A stretch of DNA of 64,000 nucleotides, from contig CAWCBA010000001.1 in assembly GCA_963793675.1 (NCBI GenBank), positions 186,001 to 250,000 of the forward strand. The letters run 5' to 3'. The notes beneath the pieces were generated by a model, which saw only the letters and a program-made list of their open reading frames with translations, did not search any database and was not told the DNA's origin. Origin of the DNA: RPQJ01 sp963793675. GTDB lineage: Bacteria > Pseudomonadota > Gammaproteobacteria > Steroidobacterales > Steroidobacteraceae. Positions 52,005-61,270 of the stretch are shown here, piece by piece. The number at the start of each line of letters is the position of its first letter. The first letter of the stretch is position 1. A program made the translations under genes and the position numbers.

Positions 52005-52925
52005 ATGCATCTATCGCGAATCGACCTGAACCTGCTCGTGGTGTTCGACACCGTCTTCAACGAAGGCAGCATCACGGCCGCGAGCCGCAAGCTGAACCTG
52101 TCGCAGCCGGCCGTGAGCCACGCGCTCGCCCGCCTGCGCGACGTGTTCGGCGAACCGCTCTTCGAACGGCAGGGGCGGGGGATCGCACCAACTCCCCTCG
52201 CCCGCTCGATCGCGGGACCGGTGCGGGAAGCGCTCGGCTCGATGGAGCGAACATTCGGCCAGGCCGCGGGGTTCGAACCGACGACGGCCGAGCGGCACTT
52301 CCGCATTGGCCTGCGCGAGGCCCTGGAACCCAGCGTACTGCCCGAACTGGGCCAGGCAATTTGCGCCGCGGGTCCGCGGCTCAGCCTCGCCTCGGCGAGG
52401 CATGACCGCCCTGGTCTCGAAACGGACCTTGCCGCGGGTGAATTCGACCTCGCGCTCGATGTGCTGTTGCCGGTGGCGGCCCGCGTGCCACACGAGCGCG
52501 TGCTCACCGATCGCCTGGTCGTGATCGCAAGAAAGGACCATCCACGGTTGCGACGCATGAAACGCAACGGCTGGAACCTGGACGCCTACCTCGAACTCGA
52601 GCACGTGCAGGTGTCATCGCGCCGGCGCGGTCCCTCGCTGGAGGACGTTGCCCTGCAGGCGCTCGGCAGGTCGCGGCGCGTACGGCTGCGCTGCCAGAGT
52701 CACGCAGCCGCGTGTCGTGCCGCCGCCAGCACCGACCTGGTCGCGACGTTGCCCGAAACGTATGCGCGCCACGCCCTCGAACGCGACACCAACCAGGTCG
52801 TGGGACTGCCGCTCGACGGCATCAACCTCGAGACGTACATGTACTGGCCAGCGAATGCGGAACGTGATGCCGCAAACCGCTGGCTGCGCGACCAGGTTCG
52901 TACCGCGCTGCGGAGCCGGCGCTAG
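52005..52925 (+). CDS. LysR family transcriptional regulator
   Basis: 306 residues. The winged helix-turn-helix is at the N-terminus: DLNLLVVFDTVFNEGSITAA and LSQPAVSHALARLRDVFGEP. The periplasmic-binding-protein-like effector domain follows. The opening resembles the NodD/PcpR branch. It faces the acyl-CoA dehydrogenase gene across about 90 bases, so that gene is the likely target. The effector is unknown. Its 3' end overlaps the convergent acetyltransferase gene by four bases. Confidence 0.9.
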   Translation: MHLSRIDLNLLVVFDTVFNEGSITAASRKLNLSQPAVSHALARLRDVFGEPLFERQGRGIAPTPLARSIAGPVREALGSMERTFGQAAGFEPTTAERHFRIGLREALEPSVLPELGQAICAAGPRLSLASARHDRPGLETDLAAGEFDLALDVLLPVAARVPHERVLTDRLVVIARKDHPRLRRMKRNGWNLDAYLELEHVQVSSRRRGPSLEDVALQALGRSRRVRLRCQSHAAACRAAASTDLVATLPETYARHALERDTNQVVGLPLDGINLETYMYWPANAERDAANRWLRDQVRTALRSRR

Positions 52926-55603
52926 AGCGCGAGCGTCATCCGCACGAGTTCGGGCTCGTCGGTGTCGGAACGCGTCGCGAAGCCGAGCGAGCGCGAGAGG
53001 TCGATCATGCGGCTGTTCTCACGCAGCGTGATGCCGGTCATCACCTTGATCCGCCGCTCGCGCGCGACGTCGATCAAGCGCTGGAACAGCCGCCGGGCCA
53101 CCCCCTTGCCCTGCCACTCGTCGCTCACGACGATCGCGAACTCGCAGGTCTCTTCGTCGGGCAGCATGATGTACCGGGCCACGCCAATCTGCCGCTCGGC
53201 ACCGTCCGGCTGGCGCAAGACCACGATCAGGGCCAGCTCGCGGTCGTAATCAATCTGCGTGAACCTCGAGAGCATTGCCGGCGAGAGGTCCTGCAGGCCG
53301 AACATGAAGCGCAGGAAGCGCGACTGTTCCGAGAGCCGGTGGACGAAGTCCCGCTCCAGCTCGGCATCCTCCGGACGGATCGCACGGATCGTCGCCTGCT
53401 GCCCGTCCGGCAAATCGAGCGGGAACTCCAGCGCGCTCGGATACGGGTGGATCGCCATGTGGCGGTAGAGCCGCTGCGGTTGCGGCACGGGCAGCACGCC
53501 GATGCGTGCGTCGACGGCGATGGCGCCCCTGGCAGTCACGATCACCGGGTTGATATCGATCGCACCGACATCGGGCAGTTCACACACGATCTCGGACACC
53601 CGCAGCAGCATGTCCTCGATGGCGTCCTGCGCGGCGGCCGGCGCCCCGCGCAGCGGCTGCAACGCCAGGCTGGCACGAGTGCGGCGGATCAGGTCGCGCG
53701 CCAGGTACGGGTTGAGCGGCGGCAGTGCCACCGCACGGTCACGGATCACCTCGACCATCGTGCCGCCGAGACCGAAGCTGATCGCGGGACCGAACACCGG
53801 GTCGCGCACTGCGCCGATCATGAGCTCGCGCCCGTGCCGCTCGACGTACATCGGCTCGATCAGCACGCCTTCGAGGCGCGCGTCCGGCCTGGCGACGGCG
53901 ACGTCGCGCAGCATGTTTTCGTAGCCGTCGCGCACGCTGCGGGCGTCGGTGCGGCCGAGCCGTACGCCACCGACGTCGCTCTTGTGGGCGATGTCGGGCG
54001 AAAGAATCTTCATCGCGACCGGGAAGCCGATTGCCTCGGCGACCTGCACGGCCTCGGTCGCCGAGTACGCCGGGCGGCTGCGAATCACAGGGATGCCGAA
54101 CGCTGCCAGCAGTTCCTTCGAATCCGCCGGGTTGAGCCACTCGTTGTCCGCCGCACGCGCCGCGTCGAGCAGGCGTTGCGCCGTGGCACGGTCAGGTGTC
54201 GAGGTCGGCCCGAGTGGCGCAGGAACCTGCAGCAACTGCTCCTGGTTGGCCGTGAACAGCGCGAGCGCGGCGATGGCGTCGACCGCGGCCTCAGGCGTCG
54301 GGAAGGTGGGGATCCGATTCTCGGCGAAGCGCTGGCGCGAAGTCGTCACCGCCGCGCCCCCCATCCAGCAGGTAAAGACCGGCTTGCGCTGGGCCTGGGC
54401 CACCGTTATCAGCTCGGTCGCGAACTGGTCTGCATCGGTGAGCGCGAACGGCGTCAGGATGGCGAGCAGGACATCGACCTCGCGGTCCTGCAGGCACGCC
54501 TGCGCCGCCTGTGCGTAGACCTGCGCAGATGCATCGCCGCGCACGTAGACGGGATTGCCGGTCGAGTTACTGGGTGGAAGCAGTTTCTGCAGCCGTGCCA
54601 GCGTTGCGTCCTCCAGCCCGGCCACTGACAGAAACCGATCGACGGCGCGGTCTGCGGCGAGCTGCCCAGGCCCGCCCGCGTTGGTCACGACACCCAACCT
54701 GCGCCCGTGTATGCGCACGCCGGCACCGAGCGTGCTGGCCGCACTGAACAGCTGGCCGAAATCGCGGATGCGCAGCACGCCGGCGCGCCGCATCGCCGCG
54801 TCAAAGACGTCGTCGCCCCCCACCAACGAGCCGGTGTGGAAAGCGAGGCTGCCACGCCCTTCGAGCGAATGCCCGGCCTTCATGACGACGACGGGCTTCA
54901 CGCGCGCAGCCGCCCGCAACGCGCTCATGAAGCGGCGCGCGTCGCCGACGCCCTCGAGGTAAAGCATGATGCCGTCGGTTGCCGCATCGCGCGCGAGGAA
55001 ATCGAGTACGTCACCGAACCCGATGTCATCGCTGACACCGGTGGAGATCACCGTCGAGAACCCGACGTGCCGGGAGCGCGCCCAGTCGAGCGTTGCCGCG
55101 CACAGCGCGCTCGACTGCGATACCAGTGCGAGACGGCCCGGATCGGGCAGCGCCGCGCCACAGGAGGCGTTGAGTCCGTTGTCAGTCCGGATCACTCCGA
55201 AGCTGTTCGGTCCGAGCAGGCGCAGGCCGTATCGGCGCGCGACCTGCAGCATCGACTGTTCGAAGGCCGCGCCTTCCTCGCCGCCTTCACGAAAACCTGC
55301 CGACACGATGACGGCCCCACTCACGCCGCGCACGCCGCAGTCCTCGAGCACGGCGGGTAACGTATGCGGAGGGGTGGCGATGACAGCGACGTCGACGGCC
55401 TGCGGCAGCGAACGCACGTCAGGATAGGAGGTCGCGCCGCCGATGGTTGCGTGCTGCGGGTTGACGTAAAAGACGGGACCGCGGAAACCGCCTTCCCGCA
55501 GGTTCCGGCACAGGACTTCGCCGATCGAACCTGGCGTATCACTCGCGCCGACCACGGCGACGGATGCGGGGCGCAGCACGGCCTCGATGCGTTTCGCAGT
55601 CAT
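52922..55603 (-). CDS. Pat-like protein acetyltransferase: acyl-CoA synthetase (NDP-forming) fused to GNAT
   Basis: 893 residues, intact, very near the length of Salmonella Pat. The N-terminal CoA-binding domain starts VLRPASVAVVGASDTPGSIG. A ligase/flavodoxin-like middle and an ATP-grasp part (FPVAMKILSPDIAHKSDVGG) follow. The C-terminal GNAT domain (about residues 720-893) has the acetyl-CoA loop VSDEWQGKGVARRLFQ. In characterised Pat proteins the large ligase part is regulatory and the GNAT domain acetylates lysines, notably of acyl-CoA synthetases. The divergent neighbour is a deacetylase, which supports that role. Confidence 0.88.
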   Translation of the reverse strand: MTAKRIEAVLRPASVAVVGASDTPGSIGEVLCRNLREGGFRGPVFYVNPQHATIGGATSYPDVRSLPQAVDVAVIATPPHTLPAVLEDCGVRGVSGAVIVSAGFREGGEEGAAFEQSMLQVARRYGLRLLGPNSFGVIRTDNGLNASCGAALPDPGRLALVSQSSALCAATLDWARSRHVGFSTVISTGVSDDIGFGDVLDFLARDAATDGIMLYLEGVGDARRFMSALRAAARVKPVVVMKAGHSLEGRGSLAFHTGSLVGGDDVFDAAMRRAGVLRIRDFGQLFSAASTLGAGVRIHGRRLGVVTNAGGPGQLAADRAVDRFLSVAGLEDATLARLQKLLPPSNSTGNPVYVRGDASAQVYAQAAQACLQDREVDVLLAILTPFALTDADQFATELITVAQAQRKPVFTCWMGGAAVTTSRQRFAENRIPTFPTPEAAVDAIAALALFTANQEQLLQVPAPLGPTSTPDRATAQRLLDAARAADNEWLNPADSKELLAAFGIPVIRSRPAYSATEAVQVAEAIGFPVAMKILSPDIAHKSDVGGVRLGRTDARSVRDGYENMLRDVAVARPDARLEGVLIEPMYVERHGRELMIGAVRDPVFGPAISFGLGGTMVEVIRDRAVALPPLNPYLARDLIRRTRASLALQPLRGAPAAAQDAIEDMLLRVSEIVCELPDVGAIDINPVIVTARGAIAVDARIGVLPVPQPQRLYRHMAIHPYPSALEFPLDLPDGQQATIRAIRPEDAELERDFVHRLSEQSRFLRFMFGLQDLSPAMLSRFTQIDYDRELALIVVLRQPDGAERQIGVARYIMLPDEETCEFAIVVSDEWQGKGVARRLFQRLIDVARERRIKVMTGITLRENSRMIDLSRSLGFATRSDTDEPELVRMTLAL

Positions 55604-55697
55604 GGCTCGAGTTTACTCTTGGGGGTAAGCAGAACTCGCAAATGCTAGCCTCCAGCGTTTGCGGGATCATTACGGGTCACCGCAACCGGAGCCGCCC

Positions 55698-56621
55698 ATG
55701 CCCGTCGCTTTCGTGACGCATCCCAGTTGTCGCCTGCATCGCATGGGTGACGACCATCCGGAACGACCGGCGCGGCTCGACGCGATCGAAGACGAACTGC
55801 ACACGCGCGGCCTGTACGACCTGCTGCTGCACCGTGAGGCTCCCCGAGCCAGCGTCGAGCAACTGGTCCGCGTGCATCCGCTTGCCTACGTCGAGAATCT
55901 CTCCAGCCTCTCTCCCGCCGAGGGCCTGGCGCACATCGACCCGGACACCTGGATGTGCCCGGATACGTTCGAGGCGGCGTTGCGTGCCGCAGGCGCCAAC
56001 GTCCTGGCGACGGACCTGGTGCTGACAGGCGCAGCATCGCGCGCCTTCTGCAACGTGCGCCCGCCCGGTCACCACGCCGGGCGGGCGACGGCGATGGGAT
56101 TCTGCTTCTTCAACAACGTGGCGGTTGCGGCGCGCCACGCGCTCGACCACCACGGTCTCGAGCGCGTGGCGATCCTCGATTTCGACGTGCACCTGGGCAA
56201 CGGCACCGAAGAAATCTTCAAGGACGACGCGCGAGTCCTGCTGTGCTCGTCGTACCAGTACCCGCTGTGGCCGGACATGAACCCGCCCACGCGGCCTGGA
56301 CACGTCGTCAACTGTCCATTGCCCCCGGGCAGTGGCAGCGATGCGTTCCGCGCGGCCGTGCAGCAGCAGTGGCTGCCTGCGCTCGAGGCCTTTGCACCGC
56401 AATTACTGCTGATTTCCGCCGGCTTCGATGCCCACGGCGCCGACGAGATGTCGCACCTGCGCTTCACGACGGCCGACTACGCATGGGTGACGGAAATTGC
56501 CTGTGGCATCGCCGATCAACATGCACAGGGACGTATCGTTTCGACGCTCGAAGGTGGTTACGACCTGCGCTCGCTCGCGGCGAGCGCGGCCGCGCACATC
56601 GAGAAACTCATGCTTGCCTGA
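55698..56621 (+). CDS. Histone deacetylase family protein (AcuC/acetylpolyamine amidohydrolase-like)
   Basis: 307 residues from ATG 55698 (PVAFVTHPSCRLHRMGDDHP). Active-site blocks are RPPGHHAGRATAMGFCFFNN and the zinc ligands in DFDVHLGNGTEEIF. Here the common HH of HHGNGT is HL, a variant seen in some bacterial branches. The second zinc Asp lies in ISAGFDAHGADEM. It removes acetyl groups from lysine or polyamines. It is divergent from the Pat-like acetyltransferase, so the two likely form a reversible acylation pair. Confidence 0.9.
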   Translation: MPVAFVTHPSCRLHRMGDDHPERPARLDAIEDELHTRGLYDLLLHREAPRASVEQLVRVHPLAYVENLSSLSPAEGLAHIDPDTWMCPDTFEAALRAAGANVLATDLVLTGAASRAFCNVRPPGHHAGRATAMGFCFFNNVAVAARHALDHHGLERVAILDFDVHLGNGTEEIFKDDARVLLCSSYQYPLWPDMNPPTRPGHVVNCPLPPGSGSDAFRAAVQQQWLPALEAFAPQLLLISAGFDAHGADEMSHLRFTTADYAWVTEIACGIADQHAQGRIVSTLEGGYDLRSLAASAAAHIEKLMLA

Positions 56622-57118
56622 AGCGCGTTCGCGTTCAGATCGGACGCAACACTGGACTCGCGACGCCGCAGCACGCAGAATGCCACCGCGCGCGTGGGTT
56701 TCACTCTGCGCGTTAGCTCCGCCGCGCTGTTACCACCAAGTTACATCTTGCGGGTTCAGTCCACCAGCGCGGCGGGGCGACTTCCCCGCACCCCATCGTC
56801 GTCATGAGCACCGCTGCAACGAGCGCGTGCGGATCCCGATCGTCGACGTGTCCCGCCGGCACCGGCGCAAACTCACGCTCGGTCTGCGTAAGGCGACGGC
56901 CACGATCCTGCTCTCCTGCAGCGTGACAGTCATCGTGCCGGGCCGGGACGCGGATCAAGCCGGTGACACGCACCATGACTTCCTCAAGCTGCAGGTCCTC
57001 GCGTTGATAGCGTTACCGGCACCACCTGCATGGCTGGTGCCTGGGCACCGCACCGTCGATCGCTCGGCGCTCATGCGACGAGCCGCTCCATCGTGCGATG
57101 AGTAGTTTCCGAGTAGAC
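56622..57118. other. Intergenic region without a supported gene
   Basis: About 500 bases. Open frames on both strands give Arg/Pro/Ala-rich translations without recognisable domains. A GC hairpin (CGGGG, six bases, CCCCG) lies near 56774-56789. One plus-strand reading around 56821-57105 includes a hydrophobic stretch (ATILLSCSVTVIV) that could belong to a small membrane protein, but there is no clear start or family. The end of the region holds the promoter of the iron-uptake genes. Confidence 0.4.
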
Positions 57119-57141
57119 GCGAATGATTCTCACTCGTATTA
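57119..57141. promoter_or_regulatory. Fur-box-like element
   Basis: GCGAATGATTCTCACTCG followed by TATT resembles Fur operators of the AATGATTCTCATT type. It lies about 35 bases before the start of the cupredoxin gene and its FTR1 partner, where iron-dependent repression is expected. Confidence 0.6.
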
Positions 57142-57174
57142 TTGCGTCCTCAATGCACTCCGGAGTTGCTCGTG

Positions 57175-57510
57175 ATGACTTTCATTAGAAAAATCATCGG
57201 CTTAGGCGCGCTGCTCGTGCTGGGTTCCGGCGCCTCGGCGGCCGAACCGGAAATCCGGCTCGTTCTGAAGGACCATAAGTTCGCCCCTGCCGAGGTCACG
57301 GCGCCCGCCGGCCAGAAGATCCGGCTGGTGATCGAGAACCAGGACGCGACCCCCGAGGAATTCGAAAGCTACGCGCTCAACCGCGAAAAGATCGTGCCCG
57401 CCGGCGGCAAGATCGTCGTTTACGTCGGCCCGTTGAAGCCCGGCCGGTACGAGTTCTTCGGCGAGTTCAACGCCAGGACCGCGCGCGGCTGGCTCGTGGT
57501 GCAACCGTGA
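57175..57510 (+). CDS. Small periplasmic cupredoxin-domain protein of an iron uptake locus
   Basis: 111 residues from ATG 57175 behind CGGAG. A signal peptide (IIGLGALLVLGSGASA) is followed by one cupredoxin-like domain (EIRLVLKDHKFAPAEVTAP, RLVIENQDATPEEFESY and PGRYEFFGEFNARTARGW). This matches the cupredoxin domain of EfeO-type proteins without the peptidase-like part. The usual Cys/Met copper ligands are not evident. Its stop overlaps the FTR1 start by four bases, so it likely hands iron to the permease. Confidence 0.82.
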   Translation: MTFIRKIIGLGALLVLGSGASAAEPEIRLVLKDHKFAPAEVTAPAGQKIRLVIENQDATPEEFESYALNREKIVPAGGKIVVYVGPLKPGRYEFFGEFNARTARGWLVVQP

Positions 57511-59063
57511 TCGGCGCCGCAATCATCGTCCTGCGCGAGGTCATCGAAGCGGCGCTGATCATCGGCATCGTGCTCGCGGCGACCCAGGGCGTACCGCGCC
57601 GCAGCCGGTTCGTCGGCAGTGGCGTTGCACTCGGCCTGCTCGGTGCGGCTCTGGTTGCTGCATTCGCCGGCACCATCGCCGGCGCGCTCGAAGGCATGGG
57701 CCAGGAAGTCTTCAATGCCGCCGTCCTGCTCACCGCGACGGTGATGCTCGGCTGGCACAACGTCTGGATGAAGCGTCACGGCGCCGGGATCGCGCGCGAC
57801 ATGAAAACCGTTGGCCGTGAGGTCACGAGCGGCGAGAGCTCACTCGCCGCCCTGCTCGTGGTCGTGGGCCTCGCCGTCCTGCGGGAAGGCTCCGAAGTCG
57901 TGCTCTTTCTATACGGCATCGCCGCGGGCGGCGCCGGCACGGCCCCGCTGCTGGCCGGTGGCCTGCTCGGGCTCGCGGGTGGCGTGGCCATCGGCGCCCT
58001 GCTCTATTTCGGCTTGCTCACGATTCCGACCCGTCACCTGTTTGCGGTGACCGGCGGACTGTTGCTGCTGCTGGCCGCCGGCATGGCTGCGCAGGCTGCA
58101 GGTTTCCTGGTTCAGGCCGGCAAGCTCCCGGCGCTGGCCGAACCGCTCTGGGACACGTCGGCCTGGCTGCCGGAGAGCGGCATCGTTGGCCAGGTGCTGC
58201 ATGCGTTGATGGGGTATGTCGAGCGCCCGAGCGGAATGCAGATCGTGTTTTTCCTTGCCAGCGGCGTGGGCATTGGAATCCTGATGAGTCGCTTCGATCG
58301 CACGCCGGCGCGCCTTGCGTCCGCCACAGCCGCCGTGGTCGCGACACTCTGCGTCCCCGCCCTGCTGTTGTCGCTCGCACCAGCCACGGCACGGGCCGCG
58401 CACACGGTCTACTCGCCCGTGGTCGAAGAGGGCGAGGTGGCCATCGAGATGCGTGGTCATTACGACCTCGACTCGCGCGACCAGGTGGACGGGGCACAGC
58501 AGTACAAGATCGACCTGGAGTACACGCCGACCTGGTTCTGGCGCACGGAATTGCTCGGTAAGTGGGAGAAGGAGCCCGGCGCATCGATCGAGGCGACCGA
58601 GGTGGCGTGGGAAAACATCCTGCAGTTCGCACCACAGGGCAAGTACTGGGCCGACTTCGGCATGCTGGTCGAGTACGTCCACTCACTCGAGGACGGCGGC
58701 AATGACGGCCTGGAACTCGGACTGCTCGGCGAAAAGCAGTTCGCCAGCACGGTGCTGACCGTCAACCTGCTGGCCGAGCGCGGGTTTGCGAGCGGAGCCG
58801 AGACGGAGATGGAATACGCGGCACGTTACCGCTGGCGCGTCGCGGAGGCCTTCGAGCCGGGCATCGAGCTCTACGGTGAACTCGGCGAATGGGGTAACTC
58901 AGGCAGCCTCGACCAGCACTCGCACCAGATCGGCCCCTCGTTGCTGGGCAAAGTGCGTGCGCGCGAAAGCTCGGCGATCAAGTACGAAGCCGCGGTCCTG
59001 TTCGGTTTGACGCAGGATTCGCCGGACGCGACCGTGCGCCTCCAGCTCGAGTACGAATTCTGA
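57507..59063 (+). CDS. FTR1 family iron permease with C-terminal beta-barrel-like domain
   Basis: 518 residues in one uninterrupted frame. Residues 1-260 are an FTR1/EfeU permease with the iron motifs REVIE (variant of REGLE) and REGSE and seven hydrophobic helices. From Met260 a second signal-like segment appears (LASATAAVVATLCVPALLL, ending TARA before AHTVY at about 297). It is followed by about 220 residues of amphipathic strands (YKIDLEYTPTWFWRTEL, ending VRLQLEYEF with a terminal Phe), typical of outer-membrane barrels. This could be a true fusion, a precursor cut in two, or two genes joined by an indel. The iron transport role of the first half is secure. Confidence 0.82.
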   Translation: MIGAAIIVLREVIEAALIIGIVLAATQGVPRRSRFVGSGVALGLLGAALVAAFAGTIAGALEGMGQEVFNAAVLLTATVMLGWHNVWMKRHGAGIARDMKTVGREVTSGESSLAALLVVVGLAVLREGSEVVLFLYGIAAGGAGTAPLLAGGLLGLAGGVAIGALLYFGLLTIPTRHLFAVTGGLLLLLAAGMAAQAAGFLVQAGKLPALAEPLWDTSAWLPESGIVGQVLHALMGYVERPSGMQIVFFLASGVGIGILMSRFDRTPARLASATAAVVATLCVPALLLSLAPATARAAHTVYSPVVEEGEVAIEMRGHYDLDSRDQVDGAQQYKIDLEYTPTWFWRTELLGKWEKEPGASIEATEVAWENILQFAPQGKYWADFGMLVEYVHSLEDGGNDGLELGLLGEKQFASTVLTVNLLAERGFASGAETEMEYAARYRWRVAEAFEPGIELYGELGEWGNSGSLDQHSHQIGPSLLGKVRARESSAIKYEAAVLFGLTQDSPDATVRLQLEYEF

Positions 59064-59199
59064 CCAGGCCCGGCCGCCGCGCTGCGACCGGACCGATCCG
59101 GGATCAGCGCGCGAGCGCGTGCCGAACGCGGCAGTATTTTCCATGTATTTGCACCCCGCGGATGCAGTGGGGCGCAGCCTGGCATGACCGTGGCGCGCT

Positions 59200-60351
59200 T
59201 CAGGTCGGACGTCGGCTGCCGGCATAGAGGTCGAACAACAGCAGCCGGCATGGAATGCTGCCATTCATCAGGTTGATCGTCCGCGACGGCTTGAGCCCGA
59301 TCGCCCGGTACGGCGATGCATTGGCAGCGAGCACGGCGGCGCGCCAACCCGCGAACCGCTGCTTCAGCGTGTCGCCAAGCTCCTCGTACAACTGACGCAC
59401 GTCGGCTTCGCCGCCACCGATGCGATCCCCGTACGGCAGGTTCGTCGCCAGCAGGCCGGTCGGCGCCGGCGGCATGACGTCCTGCACACGCACCACGTCG
59501 AACTGGATGAACTTCTCGACCCGTGCCTTGAGTGCGCTCTTGCGCGCCATGTCGACGTACTCCGCCCGGATGTCGGATGCCGCCACGATGCACGGCGGTG
59601 CGTCCAGCTTTTCGGCGCGGATGCTTTCCTGCACCTCGCGCCAGAGCGCGCGCTCGAAATCCGCGAGCCACTCGAAGTGGAATTCGCCTTTCTTGCGATG
59701 AATCTGCGGCGCCTTGCGCACGGCGATCATCGCCGCCTCGATGGCCAGCGTGCCGCTGCCGCACATCGGATCGAGGAACGCCACGCTGCCGTCGTAACCG
59801 GCAAGCTGCAGGATCGCGGCGGCCAGCGTTTCTTTCAGCGGCGCGGGATGCCCCTGCTCGCGATACCCGCGCTTGTGCAGCGACTTGCCCGAAGTGTCGA
59901 AGCTGAGCATGCAGCGGCCGCGTGCGACGTGCGCCACGATCACCACCTTCGGCTCCTCCGTGTCGATCGGGGGAACCTGCTCGCCCAGCCGCGCAAAGGA
60001 CTCCCGCACGCCCTCCCGCACCTGCGTGATGACCTGTTTCGGCGTCAGCCCGCCGCCCTCGTCGCCCGTGCTTTCGACCATGAAGGCGTGACGGGCGTCG
60101 AACCATTCGGGCCAGTGCAGGCGACGCACCTGCGAATGCAGCATCGCCGGCGTGTGCGCGGGTACCTCGCGCAGGACACGCAGGATGCGGCTCGCTGTCC
60201 GCACGCGCAGGTGCAGCTCGTAGAACTGGCGCGGCGTCGCGGTGAACAGCACGGCACGAAACGTCGGCGCCAGCTCGGTGGCGCCCAACGCCTCCAGCTC
60301 GGCGACCAGGGCCGCCTTGGTTTCCTCGGGGCAGGTCGCAATCAGTCGCAT
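59200..60351 (-). CDS. THUMP-domain class I rRNA methyltransferase (RlmL N-terminal type)
   Basis: 383 residues from ATG 60351 (RLIATCPEETKAALVAEL). The N-terminal ferredoxin-like/THUMP region is followed by the methyltransferase core. SAM motif I is VAFLDPMCGSGTLAIEAA and motif IV TNLPYGDRIGG. HKRGYREQGHPAPLKETLAA is the conserved stretch before motif I. Such enzymes make m2G in 23S rRNA or tRNA. Only the RlmL-like half is present, without the RlmK half of the E. coli fusion. Bases 59064-59199 upstream of its stop show no gene. Confidence 0.87.
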   Translation of the reverse strand: MRLIATCPEETKAALVAELEALGATELAPTFRAVLFTATPRQFYELHLRVRTASRILRVLREVPAHTPAMLHSQVRRLHWPEWFDARHAFMVESTGDEGGGLTPKQVITQVREGVRESFARLGEQVPPIDTEEPKVVIVAHVARGRCMLSFDTSGKSLHKRGYREQGHPAPLKETLAAAILQLAGYDGSVAFLDPMCGSGTLAIEAAMIAVRKAPQIHRKKGEFHFEWLADFERALWREVQESIRAEKLDAPPCIVAASDIRAEYVDMARKSALKARVEKFIQFDVVRVQDVMPPAPTGLLATNLPYGDRIGGGEADVRQLYEELGDTLKQRFAGWRAAVLAANASPYRAIGLKPSRTINLMNGSIPCRLLLFDLYAGSRRPT

Positions 60352-60388
60352 GATTCGCCATGCGCGCCGCGCCCCTGCTGCGTCATTC

Positions 60389-61176
60389 TCAGTTGCTGCC
60401 GGGCACGCGCTGGAAACTCGCCGCCAGGGCGCCATCCGCACCGCGCAGTTCGAGGCGATCACCTTCCATGCGGAAGGTCGCGACTTTGCCCAGCGCATTC
60501 AGGAAAGCCTGCTCCTGCTCCATCACGCCAGCCGTCGCGCACATCATGCGAGTCGCAGCGGCGGTGCCGAACTTGAGCGTGTCGCGCGCGGACTCGTAGC
60601 TCGCCGTGTACCGATTGCAGCCCGCGGAGCCGCTGGCACGTCCATCTGCGCCGAAGGTCAGGTTCACGGCGGTGTCCGGCAACGAGACTTACGACGCCGC
60701 CCTTGCCGTTGTTGATTCCGCTCGCCGCCCATTCGGTGCCTGCCAGCTGGGTTGGCTGCGGCCCTGTAGACCGCGGTCGCCTTGCCGTCTGCGCCGAGCA
60801 ATTCGAGCGTTCCGGCGCTGATCCGGTGTGAACGGGTGGCGGACAGCGCCGTGGCAATCGCGTCTGCCTGCTCCATGAGTTCGGGCGCGCAGGCCATTTG
60901 CGTGGTGGCCAGCTGGCCGAATGACAAGGCCGACCCGTCCTGTGTGTAGGCGCCGCCGAAGCGGTTGCAGCCGTCGGAGCCGCTGGCGCGACCGGCGGCG
61001 AACTGCAGCGTAGACGACGACTCGGGAACGAGGTCTTTGCCGGGCAGGTCGCTCAGCACCCAGGCACTGCCGTCGAGCCCGGGACTCGCACTGGATCCAG
61101 CTGACACGCTGCTACAGCCTGCGGCAATCAACGTGAGAAACACCGCGCCAGCCGCGCGGACCACAAAGTTCTTCAT
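60389..61176 (-). CDS. META-domain (HslJ-like) lipoprotein with two META repeats, two frameshifts
   Basis: About 262 residues. The lipobox LIAAGC puts the acylated Cys near residue 21. The first META domain has GSAWVLSDLPGKDLVPES and ASGSDGCNRFGGAYTQDG. After shifts near 60750 and 60685 the second has GTEWAASGINNGKGGVVSL and ASGSAGCNRYTASYESARD. Each repeat keeps the GCNR core and a late MxC (TTQMACAPELMEQ, TRMMCATAGVMEQ). HslJ-type domains are periplasmic and linked to heat-shock or antibiotic resistance, but the mechanism is unknown. Probably anchored to a membrane leaflet in the envelope. Confidence 0.8.
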
Positions 61177-61270
61177 GCAGACACTCCCGGTGGATCACGT
61201 TGGTCGACCCCCGCCCCACAGTCTAGTGCATGAGGCCTGCCGGAAGGGCCCGCGATCCCCGTGAGCCTGC

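Noticed and set aside
56821..57105. Possible small membrane protein in the gap before the iron genes
   Set aside because: One hydrophobic stretch only, no convincing start or binding site, and Arg/Pro-rich flanks.
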